Positions 9,959 to 17,780 are shown, counted from the first letter of the stretch. The stretch is 64,000 nt of DNA from Thermanaerothrix daxensis (GCF_001306145.1 NZ_LGKO01000002.1:1-64000); one strand, 5' to 3'. The notes: a model not told the origin generated them from the letters alone. A program made the numbers and translations.

Positions 9959-10455
9959 GATGACTCCTTTCTAAATAACCTCGGTTGTTAAGGTGCGGGA
10001 TGAACGACCAGATGGAAAGATACAGAGGAATAATTCCGGAAGTAATTGAATCATAGCATGCCCGCGGGCCAAAGTCAATGACGCGCAGCAGGTTGAAAAC
10101 CGGGCCGGGGTGGCGATGAAAGGGAGGAGCCAGGCGCCTAAAAGGGTAAAACGGAGGTATTAGAGGGGTTTGGTTAGATATTAGGTGTAAGTTAATGTTT
10201 TAAGTTTGTTTGGCTTGACAAGTCGGGTTTTTTTATGCTAAATTAAGGCTGTCTTTACGCCGCTTTTACGCATTTTTTATGGAGGTCCTCGGGGGTGTGT
10301 AAAACGCAAAGCCAGCCATCAGCCTGTCAAATGTGAATCGGTGTGAGAAGAACCCCTTGCTCGGCGAGGGGTGTTTGGGTATTGGGTCGAAAAGGGCGCA
10401 TTGCCCTTAGGGCTATTCCAAACCATTTAGGGAGGTCATTAGAAGGAGGCTCAAT
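9959..10455 (+). other. intergenic region with promoter and structured 5' leader
   Basis: About 500 bases without a convincing gene. The left part is the upstream region of the PIN-TRAM gene. The right part holds the promoter of the beta-helix gene (10215-10244) and about 205 bases of untranslated leader. The leader contains an 8-bp hairpin with a 3-base loop (CCCCTTGC at 10353-10360 with GCGAGGGG at 10364-10371) and a 6-bp hairpin (AAGGGC 10392-10397 with GCCCTT 10403-10408). It could carry a regulatory RNA, but matches no class I can name. Confidence 0.6.
10215..10244 (+). promoter_or_regulatory. sigma-70 promoter of the beta-helix gene
   Basis: TTGACA (10215-10220, perfect consensus), an 18-base spacer, and TAAATT (10239-10244) preceded by TG one base upstream (extended -10). 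Transcription would start near 10251 and leave a leader of roughly 205 bases before ATG 10456. Confidence 0.75.
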
Positions 10456-13400
10456 ATGAAAGGAACTGGTTGGGTGCGTTTTCTTGTTTTGGTTGTTTTG
10501 CTGGCATCGCTGGTGCTGGGGGGAGGTCACATCTACCGGGTGCAGGCAGAGGGTGCGCCAGTTACGGTGGTTTTAGGGATTGACCGAGCCCAGTTGGCTA
10601 ACGCCAGTGCCGTGCAATTGTCAGACAGCCCGCTGGGAAAGGGGGCATGGTGGTTCAATAAAAGTGCCACCAAAATGGAATTGTACATAGATCCCACAAT
10701 GTCACCGTTTGATGATATCCTGGGATCATTCACAATTGATGACATTGCCAGCATTTCATACCAGACTAAAAAGCCCGGTGATGCGGGGTCTGTAGATTTC
10801 TACCTGGCTATTTACACCACGCCGGATGGGGAAGATGATACTACCGGTTGGTACGGTTACCGCCTAAATGCCGAGCCCTATCTCTCAAACAATTTGAACG
10901 CCCCTGCCAATAACTGGAATACCTGGAGCACTGACGAGGGGTCCAATCAATTGACGTTCTTCGACACCGCGAAGACGGGAGGATACGGCTTCTACGGTCA
11001 GCCGACTCTGCAGGATCTGCAAGCGGGGGCGATTAATTGGTCCTCCATCCCAAATTGTGCACCCTCCTGTGTGGATCAATCCATTGATTACGGTGCGGAG
11101 ACGGTCAAGTATATTTCCATACAAACCGGGAGCAGTTGGAGTAGCACCTTCGAGGGTTATCTGGATAACCTCTCAATCCGCTTGAAGGATGGCAAGAAGG
11201 TTACCATTGATTTTGAGGTCTTTTACGACCAAACCTGGGTAGATGACGATGCGGATGACCCATGGTACCTGGTTCCGAGTCACTTTAAGACCATTCAAAG
11301 TGCGATTGATGCAACTGCTCCGGGTGGGACGGTGTACGTGCACCCGGGGGAGTATCACGAGACGGCCACTAATCGAAAACTCTTCAATAACTCGGGCCCT
11401 TACCAATTTGGCCTCTTCATCGGGCAAGATAAAGCGGGCCTAAAGGTCATGGGCGTAGATGAGGACGGTAACCCCATTGCCGATTACGGGAATGTGGGGG
11501 CCCGCGTAACAACCTATGCCACTAACTCCTTTGGTTACTCCGGCATATTCGTAGAAGCAGACAATGTGACCTTACAGGGCCTGGAAATTAAGGACAACAT
11601 TGTCAACGACCAGGTTAGCAACAATAAGACCATTGAGGTCATAGGAGACAACTTTACCCTGCGCTACTGCCACATCAACGTTGGAGCAGGAGAGGAGGAC
11701 GGAGGCTCGGTTTACATTGGTGATTGGCGCTTTGACAAGAACACTTCCACCTCGCATATTCGTGGTTACACACTGGAATACAACTGGTTTGATCACGGCA
11801 CCAGTGTAGATATTGCCAACGGTGCGGGAATTTCGGGAGAGGTGTCACAGCGCCAGATCGTCCATAATAAGTTCACCAACGACTCGGATGACTACTGGCC
11901 CTTTATTTCATTCAACGGCTCGGGAACCGGTGTGCCTTGGTTCGTGTACTCCGTGGGCGGTGCTACCATCAAGGATAATAACTTCACTTACAATTACAAA
12001 GGAATCGGTCCTGGAGTGGCTCATATCCGTGCTCGCGGAACTTACGATAATTCGCAATTTGACTGGGCTTCTTACTGGCAGGATAACACTTTCAATCAGG
12101 CAGTGGTGGCCGGGAGCAATCCGCCTGCCGATCTAAGCACTTATAGTTATGTCTCGGGGTCCTATCAATTCGACAACGTGCGCCGAATCGGGGTTACCAT
12201 TCAGAACGAAGTGGAAAAGGCTACAAACGGCGATACCGTGCTGGTCAAGCCCGGCACTTACGAGGAGCAGGTAGTCATCAGCGGCAAGGACCTGACCTTG
12301 CAGGGGGCGGGGCAAACACCAGAGGACGTGGTGATTAAATCCCCAACCACGCTGACGGCTAAATTTACTACCCCCTCGGGGGATAACAAACCGGTTGTGC
12401 TGGTGCAGAGCAATGCCGATGTAACCCTGAGTAATCTCAAAGTGGACGGCGCCGGGAATGGTGGGAATAATTATCGCTTTGTCGGCATTGGCTTCTACAA
12501 CGCCGGCGGCACGGTCGAGGGGGTCACCATCACCGGCGTGCGTGATAATCCCTTATCGGGTAGCCAGCACGGATTGGGGCTCTATGCCTACAATGGGGAT
12601 GGGCAATCCCGCACGCTGACCGTGCGCAACGTCGCGGTGAGCGACTTCCAAAAGAACGGCATCACCGTGGTCGGCAGTGGCCTGGAGGTTACGATCGAAA
12701 ACAACGAGGTGACGGGCGCCGGCAGCACCGATAAGATTGCCCAGAACGGCATTCAGGTCTCCTCCGGGGCCGCCGGAACGGTGCGCAACAACACCATCAC
12801 CGGCATTGCCTACAGCGGCAAGGACTGGGTAGCCTCGGGCATTTTGGTTTACGGCGCTGGTAGCACCACGGTGGAAGGCAACACCCTGACGAACAGCCAG
12901 GCTAATATTTATGTAGTAGATTCCGGCGCCACCATCCGGGGCAACCGCATCGGTAACCCTGCCTGTGTGGGAGATGGGTGCTACGGGATCGTCGCCAGCG
13001 ATCCGCTGACGGCGCACCCCAGCCCGCTGGAGGAGGCGCTCACCACCCCCGCCCTCCCGAGCCGCAGCGGCACCTTCGCGAGCCTGAGTGCAACCAACCC
13101 ACTGGATGAGGTGACCGTCACCGCGAATGAAATCCGCGGAACCGCCTACACCCCGGGTGAGAGCGTGGGGTTGGGGATCTACGAGGGTTATGCGGATCGT
13201 GACCTGAGCGTCAGCGCCAGCCAGAACGTGATTTCGGGGTGGTCCCACGGGGTTTACGTGGGGACCTGTAGTGGGGACGGCTGTAAGAGTGGTCGCTTGC
13301 GCGCCCTGCTCCTCAACGAAAATGCCATCACCGAGAACGGCGTGGGCATGGTCACCGAACTCAGCCTGGGTCTCAATGCCGAACGCAACTGGTGGGGCTC

Positions 13401-14301
13401 GCCGCGCGGTCCGCAGGTGGCGAGCAACCCCGGTGGGGATGGGCAGTCCCTCCAGGGGAGCGGGATTGACTACGTGCCCTGGCTGTGCGATGGCACGGAC
13501 GCCCAGCCGGGTACAATCGGCTTCCAGCCCCTGAGCAATGCGGCTACCTGCACCAACATCGCCACTCGCCTGCGCTTCGTGGTGCAGCCGCCGGCCACGG
13601 CCTTCACCAACGAGCCGTTTGACCCACAGCCGGTGGTGCGGGTAGAAGATAACGCGGGCAACCTGGCGATTAATTATGATTTTCCCGTCCGCATCGAGCT
13701 GGCTGTTAACCCCCCAGCCGGCCATTTGGGCGGCACGCTCTCGGTGGTGCCGGACAATGGTCTGGCAACCTTTGCCAATCTCTTCCTTGACAAGGCCGGC
13801 GCGGGCTACCGTCTGATTGCAACCTCGACCTCGGGCGGCCTCTACCCGGCATGGAGTGAGTTCTTCTCCGTTGTAGACCCCAGCGCGGATCTGGCGGTGA
13901 GCCTGAGCGCCCCGGCCAGCGTGAACGCGGGCACGGACTTTGCCTACACCCTGATGGTGAGCAACGCCGGGCCCAAGCCCGCCAACGCTCTGACCCTCAC
14001 CCTGAGCCTGCCCACGGAGGTGGCTTACCGAAGCGCGAGCGGTAGTGGCTGGACCTGCTCGCACAGCGCCGGTACGGTTACCTGCACCTTGGGCAGCCTG
14101 GCCAAAGGCGCCCCCTCAACCCTGGTGGTGAACGTCACGGCGCCGGCTCAGGCGGGCGACCTGACGGCGAGCGCCAGCCTCCAGGCGGCGACCCCTCCGG
14201 ATACCAACCCGGCCAATAACAGCGCCAGCGCCTCCACCACGGTAGTGGTCCTGCCCCCGACCGGCGGTGTGCAGGTGTACCTGCCGCTGATCATGCGCTA
14301 A
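10456..14301 (+). CDS. large secreted right-handed beta-helix protein with DUF11 domain and Y-L-P-L-I tail
   Basis: 1281 residues. A signal peptide (residues 1-33, hydrophobic run LVLVVLLASLVLGGG, cut near VQA-EG) directs export. After a roughly 230-residue N-terminal domain there are two parallel beta-helix domains, each opening with the NosD/pectate-lyase-like cap: TIQSAIDATAPGGTVYVHPG (about 277) and TIQNEVEKATNGDTVLVKPG (about 578). A DUF11/CARDB-type beta-sandwich follows at 1144-1265, and the protein ends VQVYLPLIMR. No catalytic residues can be assigned; it may bind or cleave a polysaccharide. GC content and codon use rise sharply near position 12450. AGAAGGAGGC precedes the ATG. A cyclic-di-GMP-controlled sortase-like gene is convergent with it. 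Confidence 0.9.
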   Translation: MKGTGWVRFLVLVVLLASLVLGGGHIYRVQAEGAPVTVVLGIDRAQLANASAVQLSDSPLGKGAWWFNKSATKMELYIDPTMSPFDDILGSFTIDDIASISYQTKKPGDAGSVDFYLAIYTTPDGEDDTTGWYGYRLNAEPYLSNNLNAPANNWNTWSTDEGSNQLTFFDTAKTGGYGFYGQPTLQDLQAGAINWSSIPNCAPSCVDQSIDYGAETVKYISIQTGSSWSSTFEGYLDNLSIRLKDGKKVTIDFEVFYDQTWVDDDADDPWYLVPSHFKTIQSAIDATAPGGTVYVHPGEYHETATNRKLFNNSGPYQFGLFIGQDKAGLKVMGVDEDGNPIADYGNVGARVTTYATNSFGYSGIFVEADNVTLQGLEIKDNIVNDQVSNNKTIEVIGDNFTLRYCHINVGAGEEDGGSVYIGDWRFDKNTSTSHIRGYTLEYNWFDHGTSVDIANGAGISGEVSQRQIVHNKFTNDSDDYWPFISFNGSGTGVPWFVYSVGGATIKDNNFTYNYKGIGPGVAHIRARGTYDNSQFDWASYWQDNTFNQAVVAGSNPPADLSTYSYVSGSYQFDNVRRIGVTIQNEVEKATNGDTVLVKPGTYEEQVVISGKDLTLQGAGQTPEDVVIKSPTTLTAKFTTPSGDNKPVVLVQSNADVTLSNLKVDGAGNGGNNYRFVGIGFYNAGGTVEGVTITGVRDNPLSGSQHGLGLYAYNGDGQSRTLTVRNVAVSDFQKNGITVVGSGLEVTIENNEVTGAGSTDKIAQNGIQVSSGAAGTVRNNTITGIAYSGKDWVASGILVYGAGSTTVEGNTLTNSQANIYVVDSGATIRGNRIGNPACVGDGCYGIVASDPLTAHPSPLEEALTTPALPSRSGTFASLSATNPLDEVTVTANEIRGTAYTPGESVGLGIYEGYADRDLSVSASQNVISGWSHGVYVGTCSGDGCKSGRLRALLLNENAITENGVGMVTELSLGLNAERNWWGSPRGPQVASNPGGDGQSLQGSGIDYVPWLCDGTDAQPGTIGFQPLSNAATCTNIATRLRFVVQPPATAFTNEPFDPQPVVRVEDNAGNLAINYDFPVRIELAVNPPAGHLGGTLSVVPDNGLATFANLFLDKAGAGYRLIATSTSGGLYPAWSEFFSVVDPSADLAVSLSAPASVNAGTDFAYTLMVSNAGPKPANALTLTLSLPTEVAYRSASGSGWTCSHSAGTVTCTLGSLAKGAPSTLVVNVTAPAQAGDLTASASLQAATPPDTNPANNSASASTTVVVLPPTGGVQVYLPLIMR

Positions 14302-14327
14302 GCCCATCTTTTCCCCATCCCGCCTAA

Positions 14328-14363
14328 GCCCCGCCGCAGCCCCCGCGGCGGGGCACCCTTTTT
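14328..14363. terminator. terminator between beta-helix gene and sortase-like gene
   Basis: Perfect 10-bp stem (GCCCCGCCGC 14328-14337 with GCGGCGGGGC 14345-14354) followed by CTTTTT at 14358-14362. It serves the plus-strand gene; its end touches the stop codon of the convergent sortase-like gene. Confidence 0.85.
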
Positions 14364-15036
14364 AAGGCTCCGGCTCGGCGATGACGAAGAGCCGTCCCCA
14401 GGTGCTCAGCCCATCGCGGGCGATGCAGGTTTGCAGGGTCAGATGGGCCGGGCCCATGTAGTGGCGGGCAAACACCTCGGCGGCGGTGAGAACCTCGCCG
14501 GTGGCAAGGTCTTTGAAATCGCTGGTGGGGCTGTTGGGTTGCAGGGCCTGGTACTCGTAACGCCGGCTGACGCGGTAGGCGTGGCTGCGCCCATCGCCCT
14601 CGATGAGCCAAACCTGCGCTCCCTCTTTTAGGTCAAAGAAGCGGGCGCCGGCCAGCGTGTTGTGGGCCAGCAGACCGATCACCGGGGGGCGGGCCAGGCC
14701 GAACTGGGTGACGGTATCCGGCTGGGAGGTGATGTACGTGTAATTGTCGGCCGGCTGCTGGTCCACACGGTAAGCCAGTACGTTCTCCACGTACACCCCA
14801 CGCAGGACCCCGGCCTGACCATCGCTTACCTGGGCGATAAAAGCCTGCAAGGTGAGGACGGATTCGGCGTGTCCCCCGGTAGTGGGGATTTCATCGCTGT
14901 TGAGATTGAGGATGACGGGCAGGTAGAGGCGCTGCTCCCCGCCCTCCGCAGCGTGAGCAGTCAGCGGCCAGGCCACCACCAACCCGACTGCGAACACCCA
15001 TCCCGTTATTAACCACTGCGCGAGGCGCTTCATCAT
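14362..15036 (-). CDS. sortase-like cysteine transpeptidase, secreted
   Basis: 224 residues from ATG 15036, chosen because AGGAGGGAA lies just before it; six codons more are open upstream. Signal peptide/anchor at 1-30 (LITGWVFAVGLVVAWPLTAHA). Sortase signatures: histidine H125 in GLLAHNTLAG, the catalytic-cysteine motif TLQTC (200-204, T-L-x-T-C form) and arginine R215 in TWGRLFVIAEP. Right after the signal peptide is RLYLPVILN, resembling the YLPLI tail of the neighbouring secreted protein. A sortase would cut a sorting signal and link the product to an amine on the surface; no LPxTG protein is in the window. Its leader is a cyclic-di-GMP-I riboswitch. Confidence 0.82.
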   Translation of the reverse strand: MMKRLAQWLITGWVFAVGLVVAWPLTAHAAEGGEQRLYLPVILNLNSDEIPTTGGHAESVLTLQAFIAQVSDGQAGVLRGVYVENVLAYRVDQQPADNYTYITSQPDTVTQFGLARPPVIGLLAHNTLAGARFFDLKEGAQVWLIEGDGRSHAYRVSRRYEYQALQPNSPTSDFKDLATGEVLTAAEVFARHYMGPAHLTLQTCIARDGLSTWGRLFVIAEPEP

Positions 15037-15125
15037 TTCCCTCCTGGACGACAAGAGCGCCCCGCGGCGAACGGCACGGCAGTCCGGTCGGTTTCAGGCC
15101 GGCCTGGCGCGGGCACAAAAAACCG

Positions 15126-15230
15126 CTCGTTTTCGGCAGCCTGGCAATCATAGGCCTGCGTTGGATGCAGACCCTTAGACCCATGGCTTTGCGTCGCCGG
15201 CTTTCGCCGGGTTTGCCCTTGTCGAACGAG
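15126..15230 (-). ncRNA. cyclic-di-GMP-I (GEMM-I) riboswitch
   Basis: Read on the minus strand, the conserved core of the GEMM-I aptamer is intact: GGGCAAACC, a GAAA tetraloop closed by CCGGC/GCCGG, GACGCAAAGCC, a GGGTCTAA segment, a variable arm closed by TGCG/CGCA, and GCCAGGCTGCCG. The outer helix P1 is formed by CTCGTT (15230-15225) and AACGAG (15131-15126). A run of six U (15122-15117) follows P1 directly, and AAAAC/GUUUU can pair across AACGAG as a weak alternative stem, so a P1/terminator switch is possible. The sortase-like ATG is about 80 bases downstream. Intracellular c-di-GMP should therefore set sortase expression. Confidence 0.94.
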
Positions 15231-15390
15231 TCGTTACGACGTTATACGTTTGTAGGGGCGACCCGGTTAATTCGGGAGATTAGCCGGGAAACCCTCTATT
15301 TGCACTATAGGCTGTGCAAGGCGATTCTGAAGGGGAATTTTTGTAATCGGCCTTTACACTTTTGTAAGGCAGGTCGGTTTCTAAGGCGGC
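15231..15390 (-). promoter_or_regulatory. promoter region of the riboswitch-sortase transcript
   Basis: No gene is visible here. On the minus strand TATAAC (15246-15241) lies 18 bases after TTAACC and would start transcription right at the riboswitch. A second box, TATAGT, lies further upstream near 15306-15311. Both -35 elements are poor, so the exact promoter is uncertain. Confidence 0.35.
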
Positions 15391-15801
15391 CTAGGCTTCC
15401 GGGGGTAGTGGTGTGGAGGATTGTGCCTGGCACGCCCGGCACAGCCCGAAGAGGATCAGGTGGTTGGTTTGCAGGCGGAAGGCGTAGGTATTCTCGATGG
15501 CGGCGAAGAAGGGCCCTACCTGAGAGTGGTCAATGGTTAATACCTGCCCGCACCCCGTGCAGACCAGGTGGTGGTGGAGGGGCTGGCCGACGCGTTCGTA
15601 GAGGGTGACCCCCTTGCCCATGTCTGAAACCGAGACCAGACCCTGCTGGGTCAGGCGCTCCAGGGCGCGGTACACCGTGGAGGGGGCGATGGCCGGCAGA
15701 CGGGCTTTGAGGCGTTCGTAGATCTCCAGCGCGCTCAAGTGGCTGTCTCCCTCACCTGCGAGCACATCTAAAATGGCCAGTTGCACTGAGGATTGTCGCA
15801 T
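15391..15801 (-). CDS. Fur-family metalloregulator, probable nickel/cobalt-uptake repressor
   Basis: 136 residues, normal for Fur/Zur/PerR/Nur proteins. The winged helix occupies 5-70 (APSTVYRALERLTQQGLVS is the recognition region). HHHLVCTGCG (76-85) gives the histidine cluster and the first Cys pair (C81, C84); C121-x2-C124 is the second structural zinc pair. It is divergent from a nickel/cobalt ECF importer, so sensing of nickel or cobalt (Nur-like) is the likeliest job; zinc or iron sensing cannot be excluded from sequence. A short inverted repeat lies directly before its start codon and may be used for autoregulation. Confidence 0.85.
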   Translation of the reverse strand: MRQSSVQLAILDVLAGEGDSHLSALEIYERLKARLPAIAPSTVYRALERLTQQGLVSVSDMGKGVTLYERVGQPLHHHLVCTGCGQVLTIDHSQVGPFFAAIENTYAFRLQTNHLILFGLCRACQAQSSTPLPPEA

Positions 15802-15802
15802 C

Positions 15803-15818
15803 AGGATTATTTTATCCT
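15803..15818. promoter_or_regulatory. inverted repeat before the Fur-family gene
   Basis: AGGAT (15803-15807), six A/T bases, ATCCT (15814-15818): a perfect A/T-rich dyad that ends two bases before the start codon of the Fur-family gene. It could be an autoregulatory operator. It overlaps the place where the ribosome-binding site must be (AGGAT on the minus strand). Confidence 0.4.
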
Positions 15819-15885
15819 AAGTTACCCACGGCAATCTCAAAAGGAAGCGTGCAGGATGTCATTTGAGTTTTGTCATTAATTGCAT

Positions 15886-15914
15886 TTGCAAATTTTTGCA
15901 TTATTTTTTATACT
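15886..15914 (+). promoter_or_regulatory. nickel/cobalt importer promoter overlapping a Nur-like dyad
   Basis: TTGCAA (15886-15891), 17-base spacer, TATACT (15909-15914) make a fair sigma-70 promoter. The -35 lies inside a perfect dyad TGCAAA-TT-TTTGCA (15887-15900), with a further TGCA at 15881-15884. Nur, the nickel Fur-family repressor of actinomycetes, is reported to bind TGCaa-N5-ttGCA; here the spacing is one base shorter. Binding would block the -35 element. Confidence 0.55.
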
Positions 15915-15931
15915 CGAAAGAGCGTTCGGAA

Positions 15932-15998
15932 TGCCCCCTCACGCCGGGCTTTTTCCCTGACCGGCGAAGGAAGCGCTCCCTCATGAGGATAAGGGGCA
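15932..15998 (+). promoter_or_regulatory. possible structured leader of the nickel/cobalt importer operon
   Basis: A three-way-junction-like arrangement: outer stem TGCCCC (15932-15937) with GGGGCA (15993-15998), arm 1 GCCGG (15943-15947) with CCGGC (15961-15965), arm 2 the self-complementary CCTCATGAGG (15979-15988). It sits in the untranslated leader between the promoter and ATG 16047. No cobalamin box is present and I could not match it to the NiCo riboswitch from memory. Confidence 0.35.
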
Positions 15999-16046
15999 CC
16001 GAATGCATACCATAAAGCCATTATTTTTCCCCTGGAGGTATCTCCC

Positions 16047-16997
16047 ATGCTTCCTCTCATTCTTGCCATGCATATCCCGGATGGCTTCTTATCCCTGCCG
16101 GTGGTGCTGGGGTGCTGGTTGCTGGCCGGCGTTGCCATTGCCTGGGCCCTGCGCGCGCAGGATGGGGATCTGGCGGCGCAGCGCCTGCCGCTGATTGGCG
16201 TCATGGCGGCGGCCATTTTTGCCGCCCAGATGCTCAATTTCCCCATTGCCGGCGGCACCTCCGGTCATCTGCTGGGGGCGGCTCTGGCCACCCTGGTGCT
16301 GGGGCCCCGGTCGGCCATGCTGGTGATGACCACGGTGGTGGGGGTACAGGCGCTCTTCTTCCAGGATGGGGGCTTGCTGGCGCTGGGCGCCAACCTGCTT
16401 AATATGGCCGTGATCGGGGTGTGGGTCACCTATGCGGTGCAGCGCCTGCTGAACCGCTTGCTGGGACGCTTTGCCTGGGGTCACAGGATCGGCGAATTTG
16501 CCGCCGCTTGGGCCTCCATCTTCACCGCAGCGCTGGCGTGCGGGTTGGAACTGGCGCTCTCGGGTGCCTCGCCAGCGGGGCTGGTGATCCCGGCCATGGG
16601 TGGAGTACATGCCCTGATCGGGCTGGTTGAGGGTGGTATCACCGTGGGGGCGCTGGCATTTTTAAGGGCGGCCCGTCCGGCGCTGGTGCAACCGGCACCG
16701 TTTTCTGCGGCCGAGCGAGGCGGGGTGATGATTGGGGGCGTGCTGATCACCCTGGTGTTGGTCATCGCGGCACCGCTGGCTTCCACTGCGCCGGATGGCC
16801 TGGAGCGCGTAGCCGAGGACCTGGGCTTTCTGGAGCGTGCCGCCCAGCCGCTTTACCATCTCTTGCCCGATTACACCGTGCCGGGGCTGGGCGAAGGGGC
16901 GCTGAGCACCATCGTGGCCGGCCTGATTGGGGCGCTGGTGGTGCTGGGGCTGGTCTGGGGGCTGCTGGCCGCACGCGTGCACCGGGCGAAGATGTGA
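16047..16997 (+). CDS. nikMN: ECF nickel/cobalt transporter CbiM-NikN fusion (substrate-specific component)
   Basis: 316 residues. MHIPDGFLS (8-16) is the invariant metal-binding N-terminus of CbiM/NikM; in this family it must become the N-terminus, so the first seven residues (MLPLILA) are probably removed, as with the short signal peptides of some CbiM proteins. The upstream ATG 16047 was kept because CCTGGAGG precedes it. NFPIAGGTSGHLLGAALA is the second CbiM signature. The C-terminal part (about 225-316, STAPDGLERVAEDLGF) is the PDGLE/NikN domain fused to NikM. The fusion binds Ni2+ or Co2+ outside and hands it to the NikQ/NikO engine encoded next. Confidence 0.92.
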   Translation: MLPLILAMHIPDGFLSLPVVLGCWLLAGVAIAWALRAQDGDLAAQRLPLIGVMAAAIFAAQMLNFPIAGGTSGHLLGAALATLVLGPRSAMLVMTTVVGVQALFFQDGGLLALGANLLNMAVIGVWVTYAVQRLLNRLLGRFAWGHRIGEFAAAWASIFTAALACGLELALSGASPAGLVIPAMGGVHALIGLVEGGITVGALAFLRAARPALVQPAPFSAAERGGVMIGGVLITLVLVIAAPLASTAPDGLERVAEDLGFLERAAQPLYHLLPDYTVPGLGEGALSTIVAGLIGALVVLGLVWGLLAARVHRAKM

Positions 16998-17006
16998 GCT
17001 CCACCG

Positions 17007-17780
17007 ATGCAGCGATTATCTCCTCCTACCCCTTCACGCCTGCGCGAGGTGGACGCTCGCCTCAAAGTGCTCCTGGGGCTGGCAACCCTGCTCGGCCTAG
17101 CGCTGACCCCGTCGGGGCGCTGGGGCGCTTTAGGGGGGTATGCGGTGTTGCTTCTGCTCATCTGGCGCTGGGGCGCTCCCAATCTACCGCTCCTGCGTGC
17201 CCTTGTCTGGTTTTCGCCACTGGTGCTGGCGGTGCTGCCCTGGCTGTGGCTCACGCCCGGTGATGCCTGGCTGAGCCTGGGTGGGAGCAATTGGCATCTG
17301 GTGATCACCCGGGAGGGGGTGATGCGCTCGGCCGGCCTGATTCTGCGCCTGGTGCTCTCGGGCACCGTGGCGGTGCTTCTCGTCCACACAACCCCCTGGA
17401 CGGCCCTGTTGGGGGCGTTGCGTAACCTGGGGGTGCCCCAACCGCTGGTGACCACGGCCGGGCTGGCATTGCGCTACCTGAGCAATCTGGGGGAGATGGC
17501 GCAGGCCCTGCTACGGGCGCGGACGGCGCGTTCGACAGAGTTGCCCGGGCGGCGTGCGGGTGGGAGTCTGGCCTGGCGCGCACGGACCACCGGCGGCATG
17601 GCGGGCAACCTGATCCTGCGCGCTCTTGACCGCAGTGAGCGCATCTACGGGGCCATGCTGGCGCGCGGGTTTGATGGCCGCTTGCGCTCCCTACCTGCGC
17701 CGGCACTTGGCTGGCCTGCCCGGCTGGCGGGATTTGGGCTGGGACTTTTGATCCTTCTGCTCGGGCAGATACTCCCCTGA
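17007..17780 (+). CDS. cbiQ: ECF nickel/cobalt transporter transmembrane T component (CbiQ/NikQ)
   Basis: 257 residues with four to five membrane helices. The cytoplasmic coupling signatures ARTARSTELPG (about 171-181) and AMLARGFDG (about 215-223, A-R-G form) are those that dock on the ATPase. It starts nine bases after nikMN and ends 14 bases before the ATPase gene, so the three are one operon. The start has no strong ribosome-binding site and probably depends on coupling to nikMN. Confidence 0.93.
   Translation: MQRLSPPTPSRLREVDARLKVLLGLATLLGLALTPSGRWGALGGYAVLLLLIWRWGAPNLPLLRALVWFSPLVLAVLPWLWLTPGDAWLSLGGSNWHLVITREGVMRSAGLILRLVLSGTVAVLLVHTTPWTALLGALRNLGVPQPLVTTAGLALRYLSNLGEMAQALLRARTARSTELPGRRAGGSLAWRARTTGGMAGNLILRALDRSERIYGAMLARGFDGRLRSLPAPALGWPARLAGFGLGLLILLLGQILP

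Noticed and set aside
10290-10320. ACGCAAAGCC in the beta-helix leader, as in a GEMM-I riboswitch
   Set aside because: The GGCAAACC half, GAAA tetraloop and the 3' GGCTGCC-type segment are all missing, so the match is only ten bases. Only the element at 15126-15230 qualifies.
12553-14064. 503-codon open frame on the minus strand within the beta-helix gene
   Set aside because: It lies opposite GC-rich codons of the real gene, has no domain or start signal, and its composition (Gly/Ala/His/Arg-rich) is that of a shadow frame.
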